A DNA stretch of 40,759 nt from Candidatus Promineifilum breve (GTDB taxonomy: Bacteria > Chloroflexota > Anaerolineae > Promineifilales > Promineifilaceae): positions 1-40,759 of the forward strand of contig NZ_LN890657.1 of assembly GCF_900066015.1 (NCBI RefSeq), written 5' to 3'. The position numbers and the translations under genes were made by a program. Positions within the stretch are counted from its first letter, which is position 1, and each line of letters begins with the position of its first letter. Under the pieces are notes generated by a model. The model made no database searches, was not told the origin of the DNA, and saw only the letters and a program-made list of their open reading frames with translations. Shown piece by piece: positions 1 to 5,796 of the stretch.

Positions 1-77
1 ACCGTAGTGTTCAATCTGACGCACAGAGAGAAAACCGTAGTGTTCAATCAATGAACACTACGGAATTGAACACTACG
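1..77. repeat. Terminal copy of the 96-bp iteron unit (77 bp identical to 40664-40740)
   Basis: These 77 bases are identical to 40664-40740 and diverge immediately afterwards. The 14-mer CCGTAGTGTTCAAT is at 2-15 and 35-48, and its reverse complement with one mismatch is at 50-63 and 65-78, so the unit is two direct copies facing two inverted copies. Joining base 40759 to base 1 recreates GCAGCCTAA/ACCGTAGTG, the junction seen internally at 40655-40672. That supports a circular molecule with tandem 96-bp units. Such arrays are typical of plasmid iterons, centromeres or multi-operator regions. Which of these it is cannot be decided here, and the true copy number may be collapsed. Confidence 0.85.
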
Positions 78-326
78 AATGATGACGATTGGCAGCGCGG
101 TCGTGACTTCGAGGCCGCCGACACAGACAAGAAAGTCGAGATTCGATTTAACCGGCGCAAGGGTAAGGAACCTTATTACTACTGGGTTTATCGCTGGCCT
201 GACAGAGATGGGAACGGCAATCCGGTTAAACGGGCATCGGGAACATACGTAAGGAAATATGCCTACGGGGGCAAACTGTCAACGATTGATAAGGAGAGGC
301 TAAACCGCTATGAGCCTAGAGAATGA
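51..326 (+). CDS. Small basic hypothetical protein (91 aa) beginning inside the iteron array
   Basis: This 91-residue protein is rich in Lys, Arg and Tyr. Its core reads KEPYYYWVYRWPDRDGNG (about residues 39-56), the pattern of small phage proteins that carry a basic aromatic beta-hairpin; I cannot name a family. The ATG at 51 lies within an inverted iteron copy, so residues 1-9 (MNTTELNTT) are repeat DNA translated twice. No good ribosome binding site precedes it, and TTG at 66 is an alternative start. The end overlaps the next gene by 17 bases, suggesting coupled translation. Any protein bound to the iterons would also cover this start. Confidence 0.55.
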   Translation: MNTTELNTTNDDDWQRGRDFEAADTDKKVEIRFNRRKGKEPYYYWVYRWPDRDGNGNPVKRASGTYVRKYAYGGKLSTIDKERLNRYEPRE

Positions 327-540
327 TGTAACCCTACAGGACTGGATTGATATTCTTTGGCAGAGCGCCATACAAGCCAAAGAGAAGGGCGCGGACGTTC
401 GCTTTGTCGATATGGGTGAAAGTGTGGGAATCCGTCTCTATGGCGTAGTGGTCAGAGATGGCCGTCCCTATTTGAACACTACGGATGATTCTAAAACCGT
501 AGTGTTCAATTCACCCGCCCCCACCGAGGCCACGCCATGA
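310..540 (+). CDS. Hypothetical protein (76 aa) with an iteron pair in its 3' end
   Basis: This is an acidic 76-residue protein of unknown function (DVTLQDWIDILWQSAIQAKEKG at the N-terminus, probably helical, followed by a beta-rich half). It overlaps the previous gene and ends in ATGA shared with the next start. Its last third is written through two more iteron copies (471-484 inverted, 497-510 direct), translated as LNTT and KTVVFN. The repeats here are therefore in coding DNA, which may reflect spread of the repeat or a binding site conserved within the gene. No signal peptide or membrane segment is visible. Confidence 0.6.
   Translation: MSLENDVTLQDWIDILWQSAIQAKEKGADVRFVDMGESVGIRLYGVVVRDGRPYLNTTDDSKTVVFNSPAPTEATP
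471..510. repeat. Inverted iteron pair inside a gene
   Basis: TTTGAACACTACGG (471-484, one mismatch to the 14-mer) and CCGTAGTGTTCAAT (497-510, exact) face each other across 12 bases. The same convergent arrangement occurs at the genome ends, so the two clusters, about 400 bp apart on the circle, could be bound by the same protein. Confidence 0.8.
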
Positions 541-854
541 CCGACTTTATTGACAGTCCAACACCGCCGACGCAAGAAGGCGCGAAGCACGATCTCCTGA
601 GCGCATCATGGTATCCATATGACGCCAGCGACGAATGGCGGCAGTCCTGGCCGTCACCACCGGCGGCTCCGGCCGGCGATTGGGCAGTCGCAGCCGCGCG
701 GGGCATCATTCACAACTTGCTAGATCGCCGCGCCATTAAACGCGGCTTCGAGGACGTTGACGAGGATGTACGGCTTGAGATTGTGGAGACGATAGCTATG
801 ATCATTCGCACCGCGCCGGGATGGTATGAGCAACAAGAGGAGGCCACGCCGTGA
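537..854 (+). CDS. Hypothetical acidic protein (105 aa)
   Basis: The ATG overlaps the preceding stop as ATGA. The protein is proline-rich and Trp-containing at the N-terminus (SWYPYDASDEW around residues 23-33), followed by a helical C-terminal half with LDRRAIKRGFEDVDEDVRLEIVETIAMIIR. No known domain is recognised. It ends in GTGA shared with the next start, so it sits in the middle of a tightly coupled five-gene operon. Its position among small early genes suggests a host-takeover or regulatory role, which is inference only. Confidence 0.65.
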   Translation: MTDFIDSPTPPTQEGAKHDLLSASWYPYDASDEWRQSWPSPPAAPAGDWAVAAARGIIHNLLDRRAIKRGFEDVDEDVRLEIVETIAMIIRTAPGWYEQQEEATP

Positions 855-1036
855 AACCAACCTACATCGTGGTGACAAGCCGCCGTCTATTTCATCTGTC
901 AGACGACGGGATTACTACCCTGTGCGGAAGGTCTATACCTACCCGATGGCTGCGCCATGATGAGCGCATAGCTTTATTTGTTGTATATCTATCAGGCGAG
1001 CCGCTATGCAAACGATGCGAGGAGGCCGTCCAATGA
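851..1036 (+). CDS. Small zinc-ribbon-like protein (61 aa)
   Basis: GTG start overlapping the previous stop (GTGA). The pattern HLSDDGITTLCGRSI then PLCKRCEEA gives H16, C25, C53 and C56, an HxnCxnCxxC arrangement resembling the short zinc-binding proteins common in phages of high-GC hosts. These are usually annotated only as zinc finger proteins. Zinc binding is inferred from the residues and no substrate is known. It is followed by an ATGA overlap to the next gene. Confidence 0.7.
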   Translation: MKPTYIVVTSRRLFHLSDDGITTLCGRSIPTRWLRHDERIALFVVYLSGEPLCKRCEEAVQ

Positions 1037-1266
1037 ACCTACTCTCGCGCTCAACACTAGCCTACATCCGCGCCCACGATGCAACCGCCGCCGCGCACCT
1101 CGAAGCCGCCGGCGCCACGACGCCCGCGCCGACGCGCCACGCGCCACGCCGGGCCGTCATCGACAACCGGCCGGCGCTGGTTGTCATCTGGCGTGAATGG
1201 TATGGCCGGGGTGAGCCGGCCGGGGATGAGGACGCGATAGAGGGGGAATGGGAGGAAGTGGATTAA
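1033..1266 (+). CDS. Hypothetical protein (77 aa)
   Basis: The start was chosen at ATG 1033 because it overlaps the upstream stop (ATGA) and has GAGGAGG nine bases upstream. An in-frame ATG at 1006 is less likely. The product has an Ala/Arg-rich first half and an acidic C-terminus (EGEWEEVD), with a VVIWREWYGRGEP segment in between. Function is unknown. It is the last gene of the leftmost plus-strand operon, and its end overlaps the convergent repressor gene by four bases. Confidence 0.6.
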   Translation: MNLLSRSTLAYIRAHDATAAAHLEAAGATTPAPTRHAPRRAVIDNRPALVVIWREWYGRGEPAGDEDAIEGEWEEVD

Positions 1267-1514
1267 TCGGGCTGTTCGTCCTGGGGCGTGGCCGGTACGT
1301 AGACAATCAGATGGGCCACGTCACAGGCGAAATAGTCTATCAGCCTTTCAATGACCGAGATACCCACCATGCTCGATTTACCACGGGCCAGCAGGCTTAA
1401 TGTATTGGAGCTAATCCCGGTGGCCTGGGTGATAAGGTCATAGGTGACTGGCTGGCCGGTTAGCCGGCTCCTTTCTGCCATTAGTTCACGAATTCTAAAT
1501 TGTATCTTGCCCAT
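1263..1514 (-). CDS. Cro/CI-type transcriptional repressor (83 aa)
   Basis: The open frame extends upstream, but the start is placed at ATG 1514 (MGKIQFRIRELMAERS). The helix-turn-helix lies at about residues 20-50: TYDLITQATGISSNTLSLLARGKSSMVGISVIERLIDYF, matching the XRE/HTH_26 family (LITQATGIS as recognition-preceding helix, then SLLARGK). It has no C-terminal cleavage or oligomerisation domain, unlike lambda CI. A near-consensus promoter ends seven bases before the ATG, so its mRNA should be leaderless, as is lambda cI from PRM. Divergent to the gene at 1656, it very probably controls the shared intergenic operators. Confidence 0.85.
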   Translation of the reverse strand: MGKIQFRIRELMAERSRLTGQPVTYDLITQATGISSNTLSLLARGKSSMVGISVIERLIDYFACDVAHLIVYVPATPQDEQPD

Positions 1515-1517
1515 GTC

Positions 1518-1605
1518 TACTATATTACTGGTAAACCATACTATTGTAAATAGGGAATATACACGAATTAGTAAATTGCCTATTGACAAGATACTAAAGC
1601 TAGTA
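1518..1605. promoter_or_regulatory. Operator region with five TACTA/TAGTA half-sites
   Basis: TACTA occurs at 1518-1522, 1539-1543 and 1592-1596, and its complement TAGTA at 1569-1573 and 1601-1605. The last pair forms ATACTA-N4-TAGTAT (1591-1606), lying exactly between the -35 and -10 boxes of the rightward promoter. This is the expected geometry for a repressor that blocks the rightward promoter and tunes its own. Binding is inferred from position. Confidence 0.6.
1522..1550 (-). promoter_or_regulatory. Sigma70-type promoter of the repressor, leaderless
   Basis: Reading the minus strand, TTTACA (1550-1545), 17-bp spacer, TAATAT (1527-1522). The predicted start point falls at or within a base or two of the ATG at 1514, so no ribosome binding site would be transcribed. 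The inverted repeat CTATT-N3-AATAG (1541-1553) covers the -35 box and TTAC-TG-GTAA (1525-1534) abuts the -10. Confidence 0.75.
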
Positions 1606-1611
1606 TATAAT
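1583..1611 (+). promoter_or_regulatory. Perfect-consensus rightward sigma70 promoter
   Basis: TTGACA (1583-1588), 17-bp spacer, TATAAT (1606-1611): both hexamers and the spacing match the consensus exactly. The predicted start is near 1618, giving a leader of about 38 bases to the ATG at 1656. The spacer holds the ATACTA/TAGTAT palindrome, so a strong but repressible promoter is implied, the likely equivalent of PR. Confidence 0.85.
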
Positions 1612-1655
1612 ATATTCATAGTTAGGAATTGAGACAGAGACAGGAGATAGACGAG

Positions 1656-1883
1656 ATGACTAAGAAAATTAGTAACTGGCTGGATGCAGTACAAATCATG
1701 TCAAGCGAACATGGTTACGGTCAGAACGATGAGCGTTTAGAGGCCGCGCGATGGATGGTGCGGAATCTAAATACCTACGGCGATCCTGATGGGATTATGG
1801 ATTGGCTCTTGGATGGCGACTGGAAAGGAAACGAGGCACAAACCGACATTCAGGGACAGATACGGCTAATAAGTGAAGTTTAG
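1656..1883 (+). CDS. Small hypothetical protein (75 aa), first gene of the repressed operon
   Basis: The start at ATG 1656 has AGGAG 9-10 bases upstream; a TTG at 1629 is rejected because it lies close to the promoter start. The product is acidic, about two thirds helical and Trp-rich (NWLDAVQIM, RWMVRNLNTYGDPDGIMDWLLDGDW). No family is recognised. Its position directly behind a perfect promoter divergent to the repressor is where Cro-type, antirepressor or host-takeover proteins usually lie. It shows no helix-turn-helix, so a Cro role is unlikely. Confidence 0.75.
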   Translation: MTKKISNWLDAVQIMSSEHGYGQNDERLEAARWMVRNLNTYGDPDGIMDWLLDGDWKGNEAQTDIQGQIRLISEV

Positions 1884-1899
1884 CCTAACAACAAGCAGC

Positions 1900-1926
1900 C
1901 CCCGGCCTAGCGCCACTAAGCCGGGG
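1900..1926 (+). terminator. Hairpin after the first switch gene
   Basis: CCCCGGC (1900-1906) pairs with GCCGGGG (1920-1926) around a 13-base loop. There is no T-tract, so it may be a weak or factor-assisted terminator or an RNA-stabilising stem. Confidence 0.45.
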
Positions 1927-1954
1927 CCACAGTCATACCTTACAGGAGATGACA

Positions 1955-2233
1955 ATGACCACCATAACCTACAATGAAATTGACGACTATTACGAGGTGA
2001 TGACGCGGTTCACTGAGCAACGTTATCCGACCCGGCAGCAAGCGGCCATAGCGGCCAACGAAGCCGGCGACACGGTGTATTTAGTCAACTTCGACCCGGA
2101 GGGGCAGTCATGGATGCGCGAGACGTTGAACATTCTGGCTCAGTTCCGAACCGACCGCGCCGCCATTCCGGCCCGGCCGCGCCGCTTGCGCACGACGCAA
2201 GCGCAGCGGCGGTGGCAGGAAGGTGCACGATGA
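1955..2233 (+). CDS. Hypothetical protein (92 aa)
   Basis: ATG 1955 is preferred over ATG 1949 because GGAG at 1945-1948 is then six bases upstream. The protein begins MTTITYNEIDDYYEVMTRFTEQRYPTRQQ, has a DTVYLVNFDPEG beta segment, and ends in a strongly basic tail (PARPRRLRTTQAQRRWQEGAR). The basic tail could touch nucleic acid, but no domain is recognised. It is translationally coupled to the next gene by ATGA. Confidence 0.6.
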   Translation: MTTITYNEIDDYYEVMTRFTEQRYPTRQQAAIAANEAGDTVYLVNFDPEGQSWMRETLNILAQFRTDRAAIPARPRRLRTTQAQRRWQEGAR

Positions 2234-2568
2234 ACATCTATCCCAGCGATTACGACGACGACCGGCCGGAAGCGCCGTGGAACGACGCGGCCCAGGCCGC
2301 CGCAGATCGGGAATGGTCTGAGCACCTTGACGCAATCGGAGACCCGGCGGCCGAACGGATTGACGAGCACCTCGACGAACAGGACGCCGCCGCTGACTGG
2401 ACGCCGGAAACCGTCTATGACCCGCGCCCGTTCCGCCTTTGGTGGCACGGCAAGATGACTTACCAAGAGTATCAGGCGCATAAGGCCCGGATAGCGGCTA
2501 TGCGCGAGGAATGGAACCGGCGGCAGGATGAGTATGTATTTCGGCTTATGGCCGAGATGGGATGGTGA
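2230..2568 (+). CDS. Acidic hypothetical protein (112 aa)
   Basis: The start at ATG 2230 overlaps the upstream stop (ATGA) and has AGGAAGGTG upstream; the open frame extends further 5' without a better start. The protein is highly acidic (DYDDDRPEAPWNDAAQ, RIDEHLDEQDAAAD) and ends in a helical stretch YQEYQAHKARIAAMREEWNRRQDEY. The charge resembles DNA-mimic or hub proteins of phages, but no family match is seen, so function is unknown. Confidence 0.6.
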   Translation: MNIYPSDYDDDRPEAPWNDAAQAAADREWSEHLDAIGDPAAERIDEHLDEQDAAADWTPETVYDPRPFRLWWHGKMTYQEYQAHKARIAAMREEWNRRQDEYVFRLMAEMGW

Positions 2569-2569
2569 C

Positions 2570-2647
2570 ATGATGACCGCCGGTGATGGCAAGCCCTGTA
2601 CTCGTTGTGGTACGTCTGAGGCGACGGCGCGGGGCGAACTGGACTAA
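2570..2647 (+). CDS. Possible 25-aa peptide with a CxxC motif
   Basis: ATG 2570 (or 2573) to TAA 2645 encodes [20 protein letters not shown] and five more residues. GKPCTRCG is a single zinc-knuckle half (C10, C13). It directly follows the previous gene on the same strand. No strong ribosome binding site is visible, so it may be a remnant of a zinc-ribbon gene or a real microprotein. Confidence 0.35.
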   Translation: MMTAGDGKPCTRCGTSEATARGELD

Positions 2648-2689
2648 ATCAGGCGGGGGGAGTGACTAACCCGGCCAATGGAGGACAAA

Positions 2690-3262
2690 GTGAACTGGAC
2701 AGAAACACGTGAATTACTGATTGCCGCCGGTATCGCCGCCGGGTTGCCGACCCAGTGGCTACCGGCAATCGACTTGAGCGGGGCCAACCTGAGCGGGGCC
2801 AACCTGAGCGGGGCCAACCTGAGCGGGGCCAACCTGAGCGGGGCCGACCTGAGCCGGGCCGACCTGAGCGGGGCCAACCTGAGCGGGGCCAACCTGAGCG
2901 GGGCCAACCTGAGCGGGGCCGACCTGAGCCGGGCCGACCTGAGCGGGGCCGACCTGAGCGAGGCCGACCTGAGCGGGGCCGGCCTGCGCTGGGCCAACCT
3001 GAGCGGGGCCAACCTGAGCGGGGCCAACCTGAGCGGGGCCACAGGAAATTTCACGGTGGGGTATTTCGGCCGGCAACACGCCGTAGCCGCCGGTGGATTC
3101 ATTTCAATCGGCTGTGAACACCACACGTATGACGTGTGGCTAGCTGAGTACGAGGCTATCGGTCGACAGCGCGGCTACAGCGATGATGAGATCGCCGACT
3201 ACGGCGTGTGGATCAAGTTGGCCGTTGCCCGCCAGCAGCGGATTGAGGCGGGAAACAAATGA
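2690..3262 (+). CDS. Pentapeptide-repeat protein (about 190 aa)
   Basis: Eighteen consecutive pentapeptides of type [15 protein letters not shown] (about 2774-3043) predict a right-handed quadrilateral beta-helix of four to five coils. Repeats are nearly identical at the DNA level, so slippage can change their number. The C-terminal 70 residues ([35 protein letters not shown]) form a conserved helical domain that I recall in other pentapeptide proteins. GTG 2690 is preferred because GGAGG at 2680-2684 is then its ribosome binding site; ATG 2678 is the alternative. Some family members mimic DNA and inhibit gyrase (MfpA, Qnr), but no such role is shown here. The next gene overlaps by ATGA. Confidence 0.85.
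   Translation: MNWTETRELLIAAGIAAGLPTQWLPAIDLSGANLSGANLSGANLSGANLSGADLSRADLSGANLSGANLSGANLSGADLSRADLSGADLSEADLSGAGLRWANLSGANLSGANLSGATGNFTVGYFGRQHAVAAGGFISIGCEHHTYDVWLAEYEAIGRQRGYSDDEIADYGVWIKLAVARQQRIEAGNK
2774..3043 (+). repeat. 15-bp tandem coding repeat (18 units)
   Basis: The unit CTGAGCGGGGCCAAC and close variants are repeated without interruption. The array is free of stops in several frames on both strands, producing spurious open frames such as [10 protein letters not shown] on the minus strand. Confidence 0.9.
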
Positions 3263-3699
3263 GCAAGAAAACCACGAAAATACTGGTAATTGGCAATTAC
3301 CGCGCAAGAATGCAAAACGTAGCCGTATCGGATGACGGCCGCGTGGCCTGGATTGATGATACTTTGTATCAGATCCAAACAGAGACGGCTCAGAAGCAAG
3401 CCGTTCTGAAACACAGCCGCGCTCGTCACACGGACGCGGCAGCCATCGCCGCCGCGACGGCGTGGGTGTGGCAATCGCGCGGCGTCACGACGAAAGAAAA
3501 CCGCACCGTCACGCTGGTACAGCGCGTCGCCCGGTGCGGCATTTACCGGACGGAACGGTCGAAAGCCAGTGTCCGCATCACCCGTTTCGATGGCAAAGAA
3601 TATGCCATCGTCGCGGATAAGGAGGCCGACCATCCCTACCCCGTAGAACGGGGTGAGGTCAACATCGGCGGACTTTGGGATACCGGCGACCGGGGATAA
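3259..3699 (+). CDS. Hypothetical protein (146 aa)
   Basis: The ATG overlaps the pentapeptide gene stop (ATGA). The basic N-terminus [23 protein letters not shown] leads into a beta-rich segment with [15 protein letters not shown], an Ala-rich helix ([16 protein letters not shown]), and a second beta-rich half ending [23 protein letters not shown]. No family is recognised. Coupling to the pentapeptide gene suggests co-expression. It is followed by a strong hairpin, so it is probably the last gene of this operon. Confidence 0.65.
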   Translation: MSKKTTKILVIGNYRARMQNVAVSDDGRVAWIDDTLYQIQTETAQKQAVLKHSRARHTDAAAIAAATAWVWQSRGVTTKENRTVTLVQRVARCGIYRTERSKASVRITRFDGKEYAIVADKEADHPYPVERGEVNIGGLWDTGDRG

Positions 3700-3710
3700 T
3701 TCAACCGTTC

Positions 3711-3735
3711 ACGGCCGGGCTGGAACCCCGGCCGT
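3711..3735 (+). terminator. Nine-bp perfect hairpin after the operon
   Basis: ACGGCCGGG (3711-3719) pairs perfectly with CCCGGCCGT (3727-3735) around seven bases. It lies 12 bases after a stop codon. No T-tract follows, so termination is inferred from position and stem strength only. Confidence 0.5.
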
Positions 3736-3805
3736 AAAGGCGCGGCGTAGGGCGTGAATCGCCGCGAAGCAGGCTCCTACTACACAGTAGTCTATTTGGA
3801 CCAAT

Positions 3806-3836
3806 CCCACCGTCGTCAGCGCCCGGCGACGGTGGG
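3806..3836. other. Ten-bp perfect stem-loop in the 186-bp gap 3700-3885
   Basis: CCCACCGTCG (3806-3815) pairs with CGACGGTGGG (3827-3836), loop of 11 bases. A smaller ACTAC/GTAGT stem lies just upstream at about 3777-3791. The gap 3700-3885 holds no gene I can support; these hairpins and the terminator upstream are its contents. They may shape the leader of the gene at 3886. Confidence 0.5.
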
Positions 3837-3885
3837 GGTGGGGGTAGAGGTAACGAGCGCCGCATGAGCGAGTCGGGGAAGGTGA

Positions 3886-4398
3886 ATGATGGATATTTCA
3901 CATCTAAGTGAACCTGAAATATTAGACGAGCTACAGAGGTTGTATCGCGCCGAATGCGCCCGCGCCGACGCCCTAGCCGCCGAGAACGCCGCACTCCAGG
4001 CGCAACTAGCCGAACTCGCGCCCCAACCAATCACAACCAACCCGGTCAAAGAGGATTACTACCTAATAACCGGCCACAAAGAAGAAGCTGAAATCTGGTA
4101 CTGGGAAGCCCTTTCCACAGAAACCGACGATTGGGAAGCCGGTGGCCGAACACGGCATTACGGCGGGGCGTGGGATACTCACCTGGGCAACGGTGACTAC
4201 AAGGACATTAGTGCGAACGGAAACGAAGCCTGGGCGACCCACTGGCGCAAAATCGCATGGCTGGACGATAATGCTATTATGATTGTCCAGGATGAAAGAG
4301 ACGATATATCCCCGCCGCCCCAGGAGTGGCCCATCCCCCACGGCCGGGGCGTCCGGCTTGAGGAACGAGTTTGGGAAATTGGATGTTTTACCTATTGA
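3886..4398 (+). CDS. Hypothetical protein with N-terminal coiled coil (170 aa)
   Basis: Starts MMDISHLSEPEILDELQRLYRAECARADALAAENAALQAQLAEL, a convincing coiled coil over about residues 8-46, so it probably dimerises. The rest is beta-rich and aromatic (DYYLITGHKEEAEIWYWEAL, HYGGAWDTHLGNGDYKDIS), with no recognised domain. GGGGAAGGTG upstream serves as ribosome binding site for ATG 3886 or 3889. The stop overlaps the -35 box of the next promoter, marking an operon border. Confidence 0.65.
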   Translation: MMDISHLSEPEILDELQRLYRAECARADALAAENAALQAQLAELAPQPITTNPVKEDYYLITGHKEEAEIWYWEALSTETDDWEAGGRTRHYGGAWDTHLGNGDYKDISANGNEAWATHWRKIAWLDDNAIMIVQDERDDISPPPQEWPIPHGRGVRLEERVWEIGCFTY

Positions 4399-4423
4399 CA
4401 ATCAAGTTAATTTGATTTATACT
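4395..4423 (+). promoter_or_regulatory. Sigma70 promoter with overlapping palindromes
   Basis: TTGACA (4395-4400), 17-bp spacer, TATACT (4418-4423). The spacer contains ATCAA-N6-TTGAT (4401-4416), and ACTTATAAGT (4421-4430), a perfect 10-bp palindrome, covers the expected start point. Both look like regulator binding sites. Confidence 0.75.
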
Positions 4424-4456
4424 TATAAGTATAAGCTAGAGATTGAGGATATAGAA

Positions 4457-4759
4457 ATGCACCAATTCATGAGCAGGCCGGAAGTAAAAAAGATGATTAG
4501 TGTGAAAGGGGAACCGGCACGTAATATCATGGCGGAAACGACCCCCAACGTTGGAGAGGAATTCGACTCCTGGTGGAGTCGGGCCGGGACTTCCTACAAA
4601 GAATGGTACGGGAATTTACAGCCACACACCAATGCCACGCTCCCCGTCGCGCGGGGAAATTTCACCGACGATCAGGGCGTGAAATGGTTTGAGGACATGG
4701 TGGCCGGTTCGTTACGCTTGAGCAAGGTGGTGGACGATTACGACCAATATAAGAGATGA
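4457..4759 (+). CDS. Hypothetical protein (100 aa)
   Basis: The long open frame reaches back to 4283, but the promoter at 4395-4423 and a GAGGAT sequence eight bases upstream fix ATG 4457 as the start. The protein MHQFMSRPEVKKMISVKGEP has a helical N-terminus, a Trp-rich middle (FDSWWSRAGTSYKEWYGNL) and a helical end. It contains no recognised motif. A dedicated strong promoter with operator-like palindromes suggests a regulated early gene. Confidence 0.65.
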   Translation: MHQFMSRPEVKKMISVKGEPARNIMAETTPNVGEEFDSWWSRAGTSYKEWYGNLQPHTNATLPVARGNFTDDQGVKWFEDMVAGSLRLSKVVDDYDQYKR

Positions 4760-4784
4760 GAATCCGGCTTAGGTGAGGTGTGAA

Positions 4785-4997
4785 ATGTTTGAAATCGGTA
4801 GCAAAGTCAAAGACAAATACGGCGTGGAAATGGTGGTAGTCGGATACACGTCTGACTACGCCGGAATATTGATGATTGAAACCGATGAGGTGCATACCGC
4901 GGAGTGGCATACCGAAATTGACGATTTATTAGACGTAAAGGTTGGCGACGTTTTGCGCCATGCGTACTATCTCGCTGACCTGGAGACGGTGAAATGA
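4785..4997 (+). CDS. Small SH3/KOW-like hypothetical protein (70 aa)
   Basis: The start is ATG 4785 (GAGGTG just upstream; a GTG at 4773 is possible). The sequence MFEIGSKVKDKYGVEMVVVGYTSDYAGILMIETDEVHTAEWHTEID reads as five beta strands, like the small barrel proteins that begin FxxGDxV. It ends VKVGDVLRHAYYLADLETVK. The fold assignment is my inference from the strand pattern. The stop overlaps the next ATG. Confidence 0.6.
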   Translation: MFEIGSKVKDKYGVEMVVVGYTSDYAGILMIETDEVHTAEWHTEIDDLLDVKVGDVLRHAYYLADLETVK

Positions 4998-5557
4998 TGC
5001 CAAAGAACACCAAAGCCCGCCACGAACAACTCCAGGCCTATGCGATGGAGCATCTCCGCCTTGACGACGACGACCGCGAACTGCTCAATCAAAATGAGGT
5101 CATCCGCGGCCTCATGGCGCAGTTCGGCTGCACGAAAGAGACAGCCCGCATCAACGTCGCCAAAGCCGCGCGGCGCAAGCGCGGCCTCATGGTAAAAGCG
5201 TGGGGCGGCTATCGGCCAGGGGCCGGCCGGCCGAACATCCGCGAACAGGTACAGCGATACATCGATGAGTCCGGCCTGGCTCATCTGGAAACGAGAGACG
5301 AAGTTAACGGCGTGGTATTCCATGATGAGATGGAATTCATACCACTTAGCGAGTTACAGTATGATGCGATTCTTGGATTCAATTGGACTTGTTTGAGGAA
5401 TGCGACGCCGCCCTGCTCTTGGAAGTGTGGCAGGCCATCGAAGAATAGAAAACGCCCGCCCGTGCAGGAGGAGACACAGGCGGGCGTGGAAATCGGCGCG
5501 GGTGAAGGAGCCACACTACCCCGGCCGGAATTCCCTACTCGCGGATACCGGCCGTGA
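4994..5557 (+). CDS. Basic DNA-binding-like protein, probably frameshifted near 5370
   Basis: Residues 1-95 contain a helix-turn-helix-like region (NEVIRGLMAQFGCTKETARINVAKAARRKRG) and GGYRPGAGRP, the basic loop common in small phage DNA-binding proteins. After FIPLSELQYDA the frame turns into Cys/Pro/Arg-rich sequence that runs across a hairpin. The -1 frame from about 5371 instead reads SWIQLDLFEECDAALLLEVWQAIEE and stops at 5446-5448, five bases before the hairpin. A single-base indel at about 5363-5371, real or from assembly, is the simplest reading. No slippery heptamer is present. The intact gene probably ended at 5448. Confidence 0.6.
   Translation: MMPKNTKARHEQLQAYAMEHLRLDDDDRELLNQNEVIRGLMAQFGCTKETARINVAKAARRKRGLMVKAWGGYRPGAGRPNIREQVQRYIDESGLAHLETRDEVNGVVFHDEMEFIPLSELQYDAILGFNWTCLRNATPPCSWKCGRPSKNRKRPPVQEETQAGVEIGAGEGATLPRPEFPTRGYRP
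5453..5486. terminator. Hairpin between convergent early and late blocks
   Basis: CGCCCGCC (5453-5460) pairs with GGCGGGCG (5479-5486), preceded by AAAA at 5449-5452. It lies where the plus-strand early genes meet the minus-strand late operon. The AAAA would give a U-run for minus-strand transcripts, so it could end the 26-kb late message. Confidence 0.65.
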
Positions 5558-5780
5558 GCCGCGCCATCCGCACTTGCGTCATGTGGCCCAGATACGACCG
5601 CGCCACAATGCCCAGGATGATGATCGCCACCGGCCCAATGACGGCCGCGGCCAGTTGAATCCACAGTTGACCCTCGGCCGCGTCCAGCAGGCCGCGCGCC
5701 ACCAAAATAGCGACGACCGCCGTCACAATCGAAGTCAGCGCCGCAATCCAAAACTCAGGTGATTTCCAATCGTTCGACAT
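5535..5780 (-). CDS. Holin-like membrane protein (81 aa)
   Basis: The start is ATG 5780 with AGGAG eight bases upstream; an upstream ATG overlaps the previous gene and lacks a site. Two hydrophobic helices are clear: FWIAALTSIVTAVVAILVARG (about 10-30) and LAAAVIGPVAIIILGIVAR (about 43-61), joined by a short polar loop, with a basic C-terminal tail. Size, topology and position at the very end of the late block fit a class II holin that permeabilises the inner membrane at lysis. No endolysin was recognised beside it. The role is inferred from topology. Confidence 0.65.
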   Translation of the reverse strand: MSNDWKSPEFWIAALTSIVTAVVAILVARGLLDAAEGQLWIQLAAAVIGPVAIIILGIVARSYLGHMTQVRMARLTAGIRE

Positions 5781-5796
5781 GCTATTTCTCCTATTT

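Noticed and set aside
1-77. Physical direct terminal repeat of a linear genome
   Set aside because: The matching copy is not at the very end (19 bases follow it) and the phase fits an internal 96-bp tandem unit. The 77-base length can also arise from assembler k-mer overlap.
2644-3126. Minus-strand open frame of [10 protein letters not shown] repeats (and similar frames on both strands)
   Set aside because: Shadow of the 15-bp pentapeptide coding repeat; any frame of such a repeat lacks stops. No ribosome binding site and no realistic protein composition.
5357-5380. Programmed -1 frameshift in the gene at 4994
   Set aside because: No X_XXY_YYZ heptamer lies in the only region where the frames can be joined, so an indel is the simpler reading.
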